DNA of 64,000 bases from Mesostigma viride (lineage: Eukaryota; Streptophyta; Mesostigmatophyceae; Mesostigmatales; Mesostigmataceae): contig RPFO01000978.1 in assembly GCA_009746045.1 (NCBI GenBank), positions 1 through 64,000 of the forward strand, in the 5' to 3' direction. How positions within the stretch are numbered: position 1 is the stretch's first letter; every line of letters starts with the position of its first letter. Below the pieces are notes generated by a model. It was not told the DNA's origin, ran no database searches, and saw only the letters and a program-made list of their open reading frames with translations. Position numbers and translations under genes: made by a program. Of this stretch, positions 33,301 through 44,591 are shown one piece after another.

Positions 33301-35811
33301 AGGTTGGTCAGCATATAGAGCCCTATTCAGGGAATGGAAACAACCCAAATCGATAAACGATATCGGCAAGTTAACGTACCGAAACGTAGAACTTCCACCT
33401 CCTCAAAATCTTCCCCAAAGGCCATATCGGCACTTGATGGGCTCTCTCCTTTTCCAGTTGCCGCCTCAATTCCGCCTCGAAGAACAACTCGAGGGACTGC
33501 CAATGGCCTCCCGCCTCTAAATCAGACCACTCCGTGTCTGTCTTGGTTCGGATACTCTGGAGACAATCAACCAACGAGATTTGATCCAACCATTCCTGGA
33601 CGACTTCCCGGTATGGCTTATATGTCTGAATAACATGGAAGTCCTCCCGGTGCCGGAAACTTTGGATCACCTGTCCAGCCCAATCCAAAAAGAAAGCGAC
33701 CGCTTCCCGCGAAAGGCTGGCGTCCGGGCTGACAAGAAAGTCAGTCCGCCACTTAACAAAAGATTGCAGTAAGTGGTCTCTTGCCATGTCCAAATGCGCG
33801 ATCACTTCATGTGCGCGCTCCTCCAATCCTCCTACGTCATTCATTCTTCCCGGCACAATTACGATATAGTCACTGTTGGACGTGTCAACAAATCCTTGCC
33901 TGACAATATCAAACACTTCATCTTCCGACAGTGAAGCCCTCGAATCCGCTCTCATATCTCCAGTCATGAGTTTAAAGAGCTGATGCAACGCAGTGGTTTT
34001 CAAGGTTTCCATATAGGAAGCCTCGATGCATGTGAAGCCAATGTGGACCTCGAACTTTTCAACCTCATCAAAGAGCGTCGACCATATTAAAGCACGACGG
34101 GGAAAGTAACGTCCGACATCCTCCTTCAGATTAAGGATGCACGACTGCGCGATCTTCAAAACCTCATACATGTCGTCACCAACGACCCTCTTCCCATGAA
34201 TGGCTCGCTGTGTGGCTTCGAACAATGCAAGACGGCCCAGGCGGTCGTTCTTCCAAATTATGTGTGCCGACTCCGGACGGTCCACGACGACACCGGACTT
34301 CTCTGCAAACGCTATCTCGGCCGAAAGAAAGCGGATCAAGCCTCTCAAGCCCTTTTCGGCTTTACGACTCACCCCAGCTCAGACTCAGTCTGAGCCAGGT
34401 ACTGTTTCAGAATGGCCACCGTGGAGGGCTGCAGACAACAAGAGTAAAAAAAAGGCCACACATCGTCGTCGTCGTCAACAACCTTAACTCCTAGGTCAAC
34501 GTCTCTCCGCAGCTAGACCCTTACGATCAATGTATGACATAAAATCCCACCCTTTCTACGATACACACACGCCGTTCAAGCCATCTGAAAAATGTACGTC
34601 TCACATTAATAAACATACCTGATAATCGACTGAAAATCCTTCGTGAAGAAGGGGTGGGCTCCCGTTCTCGTCCTTCTCCCCCTCAACTGCCTTCGCAGCC
34701 TCCTCCTCCTTCCTCGCAGCCTCCTCCATCTTCCTCGCGGCCTCTTCCGCCTTCATCCTCTCCTGTCGCATCTGCAAAAAAAGAGCGGCCTCCTCCGCAA
34801 GAATTCCTTCGCTGCCGCCTCCGTCTTCTTCTTCGCCTCCTCCTTCTGCTTCGCCACCAGGATCCTGTGCTCCTTCTCCTGGGCAGCCTTTTTCTCCTTG
34901 TACTCCCTCTCCTCCTCCTCCCTCTCCGCCTTCTCCAGCCTCTCCTTCTCCTCCCTCTCCACCCTCTCCCTCTCCGCCTTCTCGATGGCCTCCCTCTCCG
35001 CCTTCTCCTTCTCCTTGTCCTTCTTGTCGAGAGCCGCGTATTCGTCAGCAAAGCTTGCGGCCATTGCTAACAAATCGGACAACCGCTTCTGACGCGACTC
35101 CCGAACCGGCGATTCCGGGTCTTCAGGCCTCCCGTTAGTCTGATCGCGCTCGTCCTCCTCAACAAGCTCACTGATAGACTTCCTCAGCTTCCTGAGCTCT
35201 TTGGTGCGGTCGTCTTCCTCTACCCACTCGGCCGCAGGCTTACGCTTAGAACTGGAATGCTTGGGGGACGGCGAGCGGGACGCAGCAGCGGGGGACTTGG
35301 GTGGCGGCGAGCGGGACTTGGGGGAAGCAGAGCGGGACGGCGAGCGGGACGCAGTTGCGGGGTTCTTGGTTGACGGCGAGGGGGACTTGCGAGAAGGAGA
35401 GCGGGACGCGGTAGCGGGGGGAACTTTGGGCGGAGAGGGGGACTTGCGGTTCGGCGAACGGGTCGCAGTTGCGGGGGACTTGGGGGACTTGCGGGGCGGC
35501 GAGCGGGACGCAGTAGCTCCGGCCGACTTGGGGGGCGGCGATGGAGACTTACGGGGCGGAGAGCGGGACGGAGCGCGAGACGCAGCAGCGAGAGGGTTGG
35601 GGGGTATAATTCTGTCCAACTCGCTGGGGGGCAAGTTGGACTTGGAGGGCGAGGGGACTCGGTGGGGGGGACCTCGCAAGATCTTTTACGGGACCGAACT
35701 GCAACGGAGGAAACTCCTCCGTTGCCGTTCGGTCCGGCGAGGTGTTCGACGTCATCTTGGGTGAAACGGGAGTGGCCTTGACAGAATCGGAATAGGAGGA
35801 CGACATCTGCA
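27311..35811 (-). CDS. Nine-exon gene of unknown function in the DNA transposon
   Basis: Exons (minus): 35811-34619, 34429-33380, 33272-33210, 33072-33010, 32885-32757, 32630-32091, 31901-30736, 30480-27969, 27873-27311, all bounded by GT and AG. It starts MSSSYSDSVKATPVSPK. An RS-type domain comes next, about ten repeats of the form ASRSPxRKSPSP, then a long Glu/Lys/Arg coiled-coil. Exon 2 is helical; exon 5 repeats ENAGGDEDGGD; exons 7-8 look globular (LPNWPEFSPFLELLRSLNKL; IASVHSAYSRTLANTFLRL). The end of exon 8 is very acidic with PKKQLRVPPPT repeats. Frame breaks at 35665 (G7), 34795 (A7), 34375, 32570, 31165 and 29155 are mostly near homopolymers. RS repeats and acidic/basic tracts suggest a nuclear protein. 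It could be more than one gene; no enzyme motif is recognised. Confidence 0.6.
30536..30716. repeat. Three palindromes in intron 7 of the unknown gene
   Basis: Copies at about 30538, 30625 and 30692 have the form GGGTCT-N10-AGACCC with CTGCAG or a variant core. Four of the eight introns of this gene carry at least one copy (others near 32045, 33147 and 34500). No copy falls in an exon. Confidence 0.8.
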
Positions 35812-35883
35812 GAACAATATCAAAAAAGCAAGTTTCACAAATGTCATTCAGAATCTGAATCGCCGGCAGAAAAACGATGGGGA

Positions 35884-36345
35884 GGGTCTCGCTGCAGCTA
35901 GACCCTTTCGTGGATTCTAAAAGGGACATTTAGTTTAATGCAAAACTTTGGCGTCTCGCTGCAGCGAGACCCTCACTTCAAGCAAAAACAAATCATTTTT
36001 AGGGTGAGCGAAAACAAGCAACCTCCCATCATGCAAACATAAAAAAGTATACATTCCTTGGGGTCTCGCTGCAGCGAGACCCTAACGTCAAACAAAAACA
36101 AATAATTTTTAGGGTGAGCGAAGAAAGCCCCTCCCATCTTGCAAACATTAAAAGTCGACATTCGTAGGGGTCTCGCTGCAGCGAGACCCTAACACCGATA
36201 CAAAAACAAATCATTTTAAGGGTGAGAAAAGAAAGACCCCCCATCATGAAAACATGAAAAATTGACATTCCTTGGGGTCTCGCTGCAGCGAGACCCTACG
36301 TCAATACAAAAACAAAATTCCGAGGGTCTACCCGCAGCGAGACCC
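35884..36345. repeat. Promoter-proximal palindrome array (about 107-bp period)
   Basis: Six 22-bp palindromes start at 35884, 35951, 36061, 36168, 36275 and 36324. Three are perfect: GGGTCTCG, CTGCAG, CGAGACCC. From 35951 the spacing is about 107 bp because the intervening sequence (AAACAAAAACAAAT, then GGGTGAG) is also repeated. The array sits just upstream of the unknown minus-strand gene, so it may be its promoter/5' leader or a transposase-binding region. Confidence 0.85.
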
Positions 36346-36359
36346 TTACGACCACGTAT

Positions 36360-36895
36360 AAATACATGTGGGGGGGGAAGCTACGTATAAATACATGTGG
36401 GGGGGGATGCTATGTATAAATGCATGTGGGGGGGTGCTGGCATTAATAATTAAATGTGGGGGGTGATGGCATGAATAAATAAATGTGGGGGGGTGCTGCC
36501 ATGAATAAAAGAATGTGGGGGTGTGATGGCATGAATAAATGAATGTTGGGGGGTGCTGGCATTAATAATTAAATGTGGGGGGGTGATGGCATGAATAAAT
36601 AAATGTGGGGGGGTGCTGCCATGAATAAAAGAATGTGGGGGTGTGATGGCATGAATAAATAAATGTGGGGGGTGCTGCCATGAATAAAAGAATGTGGGGG
36701 GTGATGGCATGAATAAATAAATGTGGGGGGTGCTGCCATGAATAAAAGAATGTGGGGGGTGATGGCATGAATAAATAAATGTGGGGGGTGCTGCCATGAA
36801 TAAAAGAATGTGGGGGGTGATGGCATGAATAAATGAATGTGGGGGGTGCTGGCATTAATATTAAATGTGGGGGTGTGATGGCATGAATAAATAAA
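36360..36895 (+). repeat. Satellite array with G-run on the plus strand
   Basis: About 18 units of 28-31 bp each carry ATGTGGGGGG followed by TGCTG or TGATGG and a TGAATAAA segment. Two unit types alternate (TGCTGCCATGAATAAAAGA and TGATGGCATGAATAAATAA), forming a higher-order dimer. Open frames through it are artefacts. Confidence 0.85.
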
Positions 36896-39050
36896 TGATA
36901 CGTAGCATCACCCCCCACATGTATTGATACGTAGCATCACCCCCCACATGTATTGATACGTAGCATCACCCCCCACATGTATTAATACGTAGCATCCCCC
37001 CCCAACTGTATTGATACGTAGCAGCACCCCCCCACATGTATTGATACGTAGCAGCCCCCCCCACATGTATTGATACGTAGCAGCACCCCCCAACTGTATT
37101 GATACGTAGCAGCACCCCCCCACATGTATTGATACGTAGCAGCACCCCCCCACATGTATTGATACGTAGCAGCACCCCCCCACATGTATTGATACGTAGC
37201 AGCACCCCCCCACATGTATTGATACGTAGCAGCACCCCCCCACATGTATTGATACGTAGCAGCACCCCCCACATGTATTGATACGTAGCAGCACCCCCCA
37301 CATGTATTGATACGTAGCATCACCCCCCCACATGTATTGATACGTAGCATCCCCCCCCACTGTATTGATACGTAGCAGCACCCCCCCACATGTATTGATA
37401 CGTAGCAGCACCCCCCACATGTATTGATACGTAGCAGCACCCCCCCACATGTATTGATACGTAGCAGCACCCCCACATGTATTGATACGTAGCAGCACCC
37501 CCCCACATGTATTGATACGTAGCAGCACCCCCCCACATGTATTGATACGTAGCAGCACCCCCCCACATGTATTGATACGTAGCAGCACCCCCCCACATGT
37601 ATTGATACGTAGCAGCACCCCCCACATGTATTGATACGTAGCAGCACCCCCCCACTGTATTGATACGTAGCAGCCCCCCCCACATGTATTGATACGTAGC
37701 AGCACCCCCCCACATGTATTGATACGTAGCATCCCCCCCACATGTATTGATACGTAGCAGCACCCCCCACATGTATTGATACGTAGCAGCACCCCCCACA
37801 TGTATTGATACGTAGCATCCCCCCCCACATGTATTGATACGTAGCAGCACCCCCCCACATGTATTGATACGTAGCAGCACCCCCCACATGTATTGATACG
37901 TAGCACCCCCCCACATGTATTGATACGTAGCAGCACCCCCCACATGTATTGATACGTAGCAGCACCGCCCCACATGTATTGATACGTAGCAGCCCCCCCA
38001 CATGTATTGATACGTAGCAGCACCCCCCCACATGTATTGATACGTAGCAGCACCCCCCCACATGTATTGATACGTAGCAGCACCCCCCCACATGTATTGA
38101 TACGTAGCATCACCCCCCCACGTGTATTGATACGTAGCAGCACCCCCCCACATGTATTGATACGTAGCAGCACCCCCCCACATGTATTGATACGTAGCAG
38201 CACCCCCCACATGTATTGATACGTAGCAGCACCCCCCCACATGTATTGATACGTAGCACCCCCCCACATGTATTGATACGTAGCAGCACCCCCCCACATG
38301 TATTGATACGTAGCAGCACCCCCCACATGTATTGATACGTAGCAGCACCCCCCCACATGTATTGATACGTAGCAGCACCCCCCCACATGTATTGATACGT
38401 AGCAGCACCCCCCCACATGTATTGATACGTAGCAGCACCCCCCCACATGTATTGATACGTAGCAGCACCCCCCACATGTATTGATACGTAGCAGCACCCC
38501 CCCACATGTATTGATACGTAGCAGCCCCCCCACATGTATTGATACGTAGCAGCACCCCCCCACATGTATTGATACGTAGCACCCCCCCACATGTATTGAT
38601 ACGTAGCACCCCCCCACATGTATTGATACGTAGCAGCACCCCCCACATGTATTGATACGTAGCAGCACCCCCCACATGTATTGATACGTAGCAGCACCCC
38701 CCACATGTATTGATACGTAGCACCCCCCCACATGTATTGATACGTAGCAGCACCCCCCCACATGTATTGATACGTAGCAGCACCCCCCACATGTATTGAT
38801 ACGTAGCAGCCCCCCCCACATGTATTGATACGTAGCAGCACCCCCCCACATGTATTGATACGTAGCAGCACCCCCCCACATGTATTGATACGTAGCAGCA
38901 CCCCCCCACATGTATTGATACGTAGCACCCCCCCACGTGTATTGATACGTAGCAGCACCCCCCCACATGTATTGATACGTAGCAGCACCCCCCCACATGT
39001 ATTGATACGTAGCAGCACCCCCCCACATGTATTGATACGTAGCAGCACAA
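36896..39050 (+). repeat. 30-bp satellite array, about 70 copies, C-run on the plus strand
   Basis: The unit reads GATACGTAGCAGCA, C6-8, ACATGTATT, about 30 bp. It holds two palindromes (TACGTA, ACATGT), and length varies mainly in the C-run. Because the neighbouring array has the G-run on the same strand, the two arrays face each other with CCCCCCACAT opposite ATGTGGGGGG. Long open frames in all registers (up to 706 codons) are repeat artefacts. Confidence 0.92.
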
Positions 39051-39775
39051 TTTTAGTCAGCCTACCATCCACGTTGCGGCAAAAGATCACCTTTTTTTGT
39101 GTTTCGGCAAAATGAAGATTTCTTGCAAACTATCGTTATGCAGGCAGGTAGCAACGTCCGATGTTATAATCCGGCAGGTAGCATGCAAACGTCGAAACGA
39201 TATGAAGGGGAAAAAAAGCATCAAACAGGAGCACCGATTAGAAACGCAGCAAATGCAGTATGTGCACATCTACACCTATAACCTAACCAGACCAAAGGCA
39301 TAGCAAACATGGAAAGGGTGACCCAAGTGAAAGCCTAGCACCACCATGATCGACATGTGCGAGACCAAGAAACGCTCCATGGCAACTAGACTAAAGGGAT
39401 GGATGCCAGATGTGGATTAGGATCGGCTTAGCTGACTCTACCGAGATGTCTGCAGGGTTTAGCTAGCAACGAAAAGAAGGAAGCCAGACATTTTTATCAC
39501 TCTTGCTGCAACATAGAGTTTCTTGCGATGGCAGCAAGGACATGTCTTCGCCCAGCTGGCTAACTGTGTCGTCGGCGTGCATGCGCTGTTTAGTTGCCGT
39601 TTTTGATAGAACAATTTTAGTCAGCCTACCATCCAGGATGCGGCAAAAGCTCACCTTTTTTTCGTTGTGCGGCGAAAGCAGACCGATTTCCTTGTAAACT
39701 TCCGGCACCAGGCAGGTATCAACGTAGGATTTTATAATCCAGCAGGTAGCATGCAAACGTCGAAACGATATGGCA
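39046..39775 (+). repeat. Diverged direct repeat of about 165 bp
   Basis: The segment 39046-39213 (ACAATTTTAGTCAGCCTACC through GCATGCAAACGTCGAAACGA) recurs at 39609-39775 with about 75-85 percent identity by eye. The 400 bp between them shows no gene. It marks the right shoulder of the satellite block. Confidence 0.75.
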
Positions 39776-40594
39776 GCTCGTATCAGCTATGGGGTCTCTC
39801 TGCGGCTGCGCTTCTTTTTCGATGGGCGATGGGACGGTCGCAATTCGCAAAACGGACGCGGCGTCACAGGGCTGAACGGTATTGAAAAAATTGGAAACGT
39901 GGCATCCTCGTTCCTCCCCACGGAACTGAAAACTGGAAGCGCGGCGCTGGTGCAAAAGCTCGATCCCATCTTTTGGAACCAAGCTAGCGGATTGGACGAC
40001 ATCCAATATGCCGTCACCCGTGCTTGTGGCCGCAGGTATAAAAAGAGACGACCTCCAGCCCATTTACCTGGGAACATTCGGATGTTTGGCTGACATCGTT
40101 ACCATGCGTCAATGTACAATGAGGTTCTGGGTTCGATTCCTGGTGTGGTCATGGAAATAAATTTTTTTCTGCACATCTACTGAAATCAGTCATAGCACCA
40201 AACAATCACGCTGCAGCGAGACGCTATAGCCCTGGAGGCCGCTGATAAACCTGACATCCGGTACGTCTTACTATCATAGATTGCCGAACTATATAATAAT
40301 AATAGTCTATACCACTTTTTCTTGTAAATGATTTACTAAATAATGATTCTATATACTTTAACATACCATATTATTAAAGTATGTGGAATTTAACCATGCT
40401 ATTCACAATATATTATAAAATCTTTTGCAAAATATACTGTAATTAGTATATATATTTTCTGATAAACAATTTTATCAATGCTACTGTGTTATTTTTGTTA
40501 TTCTCGCCATGCAGGTATCTGAGTGTTCTGGGAGAACTAATAAGAGAATGAGCCGCGAAGGTGAGGAAAACCTGAAATCTTTTCGTCCTTATTG
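39776..40594. other. Non-coding transposon DNA with an AT-rich tract
   Basis: Positions 40270-40505 are extremely AT-rich with TATATAT-like runs, a likely easily melted or promoter-flanking region. A degenerate palindrome is at about 40205. A B-box-like GGTTCGATTCC lies at about 40129, but no full tRNA can be folded there. No ORF is supported. Confidence 0.55.
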
Positions 40595-40852
40595 GGGTCT
40601 CTCTGCAGCTAGACCATTTATAACCACAAGCAATAGCTTAAATTCAAGGGTCTCGCTGCAGCTAGACCCTCTTTATGGTTGCTATAAAATTAATGAATCA
40701 GAAGTCTGTGATTTAACAATCGCACGCCGCAATGAAGGGTCTAGCTGCAGCGAGACCCCAATCTTGGTCGGGGTATGCTAAGTTCACCACATCAGGTAAT
40801 CTTTTCGTCTAACGGAAAAAGCCCCTCTAAGGGTCTAGCTGCAGCTAGACCC
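40595..40852. repeat. Palindrome cluster upstream of the transposase gene
   Basis: Four palindromes (40595, 40648, 40737, 40831), each GGGTCT-N10-AGACC, lie in the 270 bp before ATG 40868. They mirror the cluster at 35884-36345 in front of the divergent gene, which suggests shared regulation or binding by an element protein. Confidence 0.85.
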
Positions 40853-40867
40853 CAATCGTGGTAAAAA

Positions 40868-43800
40868 ATGATACACTTTCGAACTTTGTCTGTAATTGTC
40901 GCTTTTCCCAACGATACTCGATTTGCATGGATTTCGTTGTGCCGGTCGTCATGGCATGCAGCACGCGAACGGGTGGGAGTTTTCGCCCTTGCGTCCGGTC
41001 GTCCAGGATTCAGTGCAATTAAGTTGAACACCGGGACGAAGCAGTCAACTGGCGCAAAAAGGGTTTTCGGAGATGAGAACCAGAATCCAGCGCAGCCTGA
41101 AGCCAAGGAAGTCAAGCGGCCGGGAGAATACTCGAAATCAAAGAGGGTTATTGGGGAATATTTCGCTGACCAGGCGTTTGAAGCGGCTCAGGCGATGACA
41201 AAACCCGAGGGGCGGGGGCCGGCTTTCGACCAGATGATTGCTGGCTTTAACTCTAGGGCCGCTGAACTAGGTCACGGGAAGTATCATGAGGAGGCGAAAA
41301 AGCTTTACAATCAGGAGCGGATGGCAGAACTGAACAGGTTCTGGGTGGCTCGGATTAACGGCTTTTTTGATGGTCTGACCAAAAGCGACGCAGACAGAGA
41401 CGTCAGGATGGTGCTGATGTCCACGCTTTACTGTGGTGACGACTTGGAGAAGGAGTTTTCGGCCGCGGAGTTGGAGAACCTGACGGGGATGGACGCCAAG
41501 AAGATTCGCGGAATTCGCGCGATACGAAGGCAGCAGAAGTTGGACTACCTCAGACACGCGCAGGCTCGCAAGGGGCGCCCTTTGCCGCAATTCGTGATTG
41601 ACGCGATAGTGGACGCGTGGATGCACGATGATGAGTCGCGCGCCTCCTCCCAGATGAAGGATGTCAAGCGCACTTACAGCAGGGAGGGTCGTGGCAATCA
41701 CGGGGTGCTCGTCGCCGTTGAGGGAGCGCGCTATTACATGACCTCCAAGGAGGACATGTACAATCACTTTCTCGAAAAGCATGCGTACTGGAACAAAAGG
41801 AGTAACCAGTATGATAAGGACGTGGGCATTCACGTGGGCTACACGACCTTCTGCAAATACGCGCCCGATTGCATCAAGGGCAAGTGGAAGGAGAGGAACC
41901 TGTGCGCGTGTGAGAAGCACGTCACCATGCAGTCGGCCATGGGGGCGTGGACCAAGCACTCCAATGCGAACCACGGCAAGAACTGCAAGTGTGGCGCGGA
42001 GTGTGCGGGATGCTCCAAGTACAGAGAGCCGGACGGTACTTGCGGAATGTGGAAAGCCATTCACTCGACGGACTGGATCAAGCACTTTCACTGCCCGGTG
42101 TCCGCCGAGACTGACGGCAGGGATAACGGGCTGCGTGAAGGGGGCGGAATGGGCGGGGGGATGGAAGAGGGGGAGGGGGAAGATGAATGGCGGGGACGGG
42201 ACCTGGAAGACCTCGACATTTCTGAGAGGCTGGTGGAGGACGAAGATGGGGTGCCGAGGACGGAGAGGGTTCACCGCATACTGAAGATGGCGTGTGTGGA
42301 GGGGTTCTGTCCTGAGGAATCATGCGGCATCCATAATAACTGGGTGCAGTGTGATCGGGACAAGAATTCCACGGAGATTCTGAATTGGTTCAAGTTCGAG
42401 ATGGTGGAGCAGACTGTGACCCGACGGGTGAATGTGAGTTGGTTTCGATTTTATTTCTCCGTTAATATGTTGTTGACTTTTTTTTTTGTGACCTATAGCT
42501 GCAGCGAGACCCTTTGTGAGTTGCAGTTATCTTATCGAAATGCGATTTTATTGCAAATCGAAACTGTCTGCGGACCTTTGCGAAACAGGGCGAGACCGAT
42601 GGCAGGGCGGCGAAGAAGGTGAAGCGGCCCGAGCAAGTCCAAATGAGGTCCACCCCAGCTGAGCTGCGGGACGAGATTCTTAAGATGTGGGACAAGTTCA
42701 CCGTGCACTGCTTTACGGCCTGGTCGCAGGCGGATACAATCAAGGATCGGGAGAAGAATCTGAGAGAGGGGGACGTGCTCGTGCACGGCGACTGGGCCGA
42801 GAACTACGAGAACAGCAGCTACGTCCAACTGCAGTCGCAGTACTTCCACAAGCGCAGCCACATCCTGATGCCCATGATCGTGCGTTATCGGCTCAACGGC
42901 GAGCTGGAAAAGCGCGTCTTCTTTTTCCTGGGGGATTCCAGTATCAAGCGGGGCGAGCGCGCACTCGTATACGCTCTTCGCAAGATTCTGGAAACCCTGC
43001 GGGTAGAAGTAGGGGTAGAGGTGCGAAACCTGTACATGTGCTCGGACAACTGCGCGGTGCAGTTTAAGTCCAGGTACGTGATTAACCAGATTAACGGTCT
43101 GCTCATGGGGGATCCCGACCTGCAGGCCTTTGAGTTCCACTACATGGGGGAGCAGCATGGGAAGGGGGAGGTGGATGGTCAAGGAGCGAAGTGCAAGTGC
43201 GTCTTGAGGGAAATGCAGAGGATTCCCGAAAACCAGCACATACTTGAGACCCACCAGCTAGTCGCCTACTTGAACCAGAACTGGCAGGGCGGCAAGACAT
43301 CGAGCAGGGAGTCGGCCCGCGCGCGGGCCGAGAACGTCACTCGCCACTTCTTCCTTTTACCCCCGGTACGGAATTTTGTGTTATTTCAGGTTTTAAGACG
43401 TCAACTGCCGCTGTTCTATAAAAATTCAAACCCAATAAAGGTATCTCTGCAGAGAGACCCTATATACTGTCATGGGTTGCTTTTCTTTTAGGTATGAAAT
43501 TTCGCTTGTTCTTTCGGTATGAAGGGGTCTCTCTGCAGCTATACCCTGTGTCGAATTTCGATCACTTGATATCTTGTCGTACGTTGTTATTATGATTCGA
43601 ATGGGGTCTCTCTGCAGCTATACCCTGTGTCGAATTTGATCACTTGATATCTTGTCGTACGTTGTTATTATGATTCGAATGGGGTCTCTCTGCAGCTATA
43701 CCCTGTGTCGAATTTTGATCACTTGATGTCTTGTCGTTAATTTTTTTTTAAGGGGTCTCTCTGCAGCTATACCCTGTTTTATTGGTTTTTGGTCAATTTT

Positions 43801-44591
43801 GCTAATTTGAACGGTATTCTTTTTGTCCTAACTATTTGATGACAGGACGTCGAGTCCGGCCGACGCGCGGAGGTGAGGAGGTGCCTGGCATCAAGAAGGC
43901 GCATTGGTGGCGACTGGACAAGTCCGACCCTGGCCTTTTGATGATTAGGCGCTATTCCTGCTACTGTCCGCCCTGTTTGGCTGGGCGGTTTGAGGGATGT
44001 CTAAGCGAGTGGTCGTTTATCATCGAGTTCAATGATGCAGGAAGCTCGATGAAAACTGTCCGTTTGCTGCCACCGAGCCAGCCCAACCCTCCGGTTCGCA
44101 TGGTGACGCGGGGGGAGCAGCTGAAGGACAAGCGGGAGGCGATGGGCCGGCAGATGAGACTCCACGACTATGTGGCAGTTCCATCGGACAAGGACACGGA
44201 TCACGATCCCATCCACCCGTTCTGGTTGGCTGAGGTTGTAAGCGAAGCCGGGCCGATCGTGTTAGACGAGAACTTCGAGAGGTGGGTCGAGGGCCGGAAC
44301 GGACGGGAGAAGGAGCTGTTCCTCGCCGGGAACGGCATTCTTCCCGTTCGGATTTGGAAGCGGGATAAGCATGACCCCCTGCATTTCACGCTCAACGTTG
44401 AGGATTGGCCACCGTCACGCCAGCCCGAGCTTGTGAATTGCTATCTCTGCGTCGCTCCGGCTCTCCGGCTAGAAGCACGCGTGCGCAGCGACGGAATGTG
44501 TGCCGACATCAGGATGAGCAAGGAGCTCGACAAGTGGCTTACTACGCTGGTGATCAAGGATGAAGCCCCGGAGGGGCCGGCACCGACTTAA
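40868..44591 (+). CDS. DDE/D-type transposase of the 19.3-kb DNA transposon
   Basis: Exons 40868-42433, 42589-43365 and 43846-44591, with GT-AG introns. The N-terminal half has a basic lead-in and a Cys/His-rich region (CKYAPDCIKG, CACEKH, CKCGAECAGCSKY, then CVEGFCPEESCG), likely zinc-binding. Exon 2 has the catalytic-like core: VHGDWAENYENSS, MCSDNCAVQFKSRY and EQHGKGEVDGQGAKCK, giving acidic residues spaced as in RNase H-fold transposases. The HGKGxxDGxG motif is, from memory, shared with a widespread uncharacterised family of animal and protist proteins. Exon 3 (KKAHWWRLDKSDPGLLMIRR; CYCPPCLAG) is a C-terminal extension. The exon 2/3 phase is off by one, perhaps an indel in the C-run at 43361. 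Superfamily not assigned. Confidence 0.72.
43524..43774 (+). repeat. Intronic tandem repeat built on the palindrome
   Basis: In the second transposase intron a unit of 78-79 bp starting GGGGTCTCTCTGCAGCTATA repeats at 43524, 43603 and 43681, with a partial fourth at 43752. Here the right arm is TATACCC instead of AGACCC, so this is a sub-variant amplified locally. Confidence 0.85.

Noticed and set aside
36908-39050. Long minus-strand open frames (up to 706 codons) of repeating QYMWGGAAT-type peptides
   Set aside because: They follow the 30-bp satellite in all registers and have no start or codon signal of their own.
36896-39050. CRISPR array
   Set aside because: Units are contiguous without unique spacers, and the DNA is eukaryotic.
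40095-40152. tRNA gene
   Set aside because: A good T-arm-like GGTTCGATTCC is present, but no matching acceptor 5' strand or anticodon arm lies upstream.
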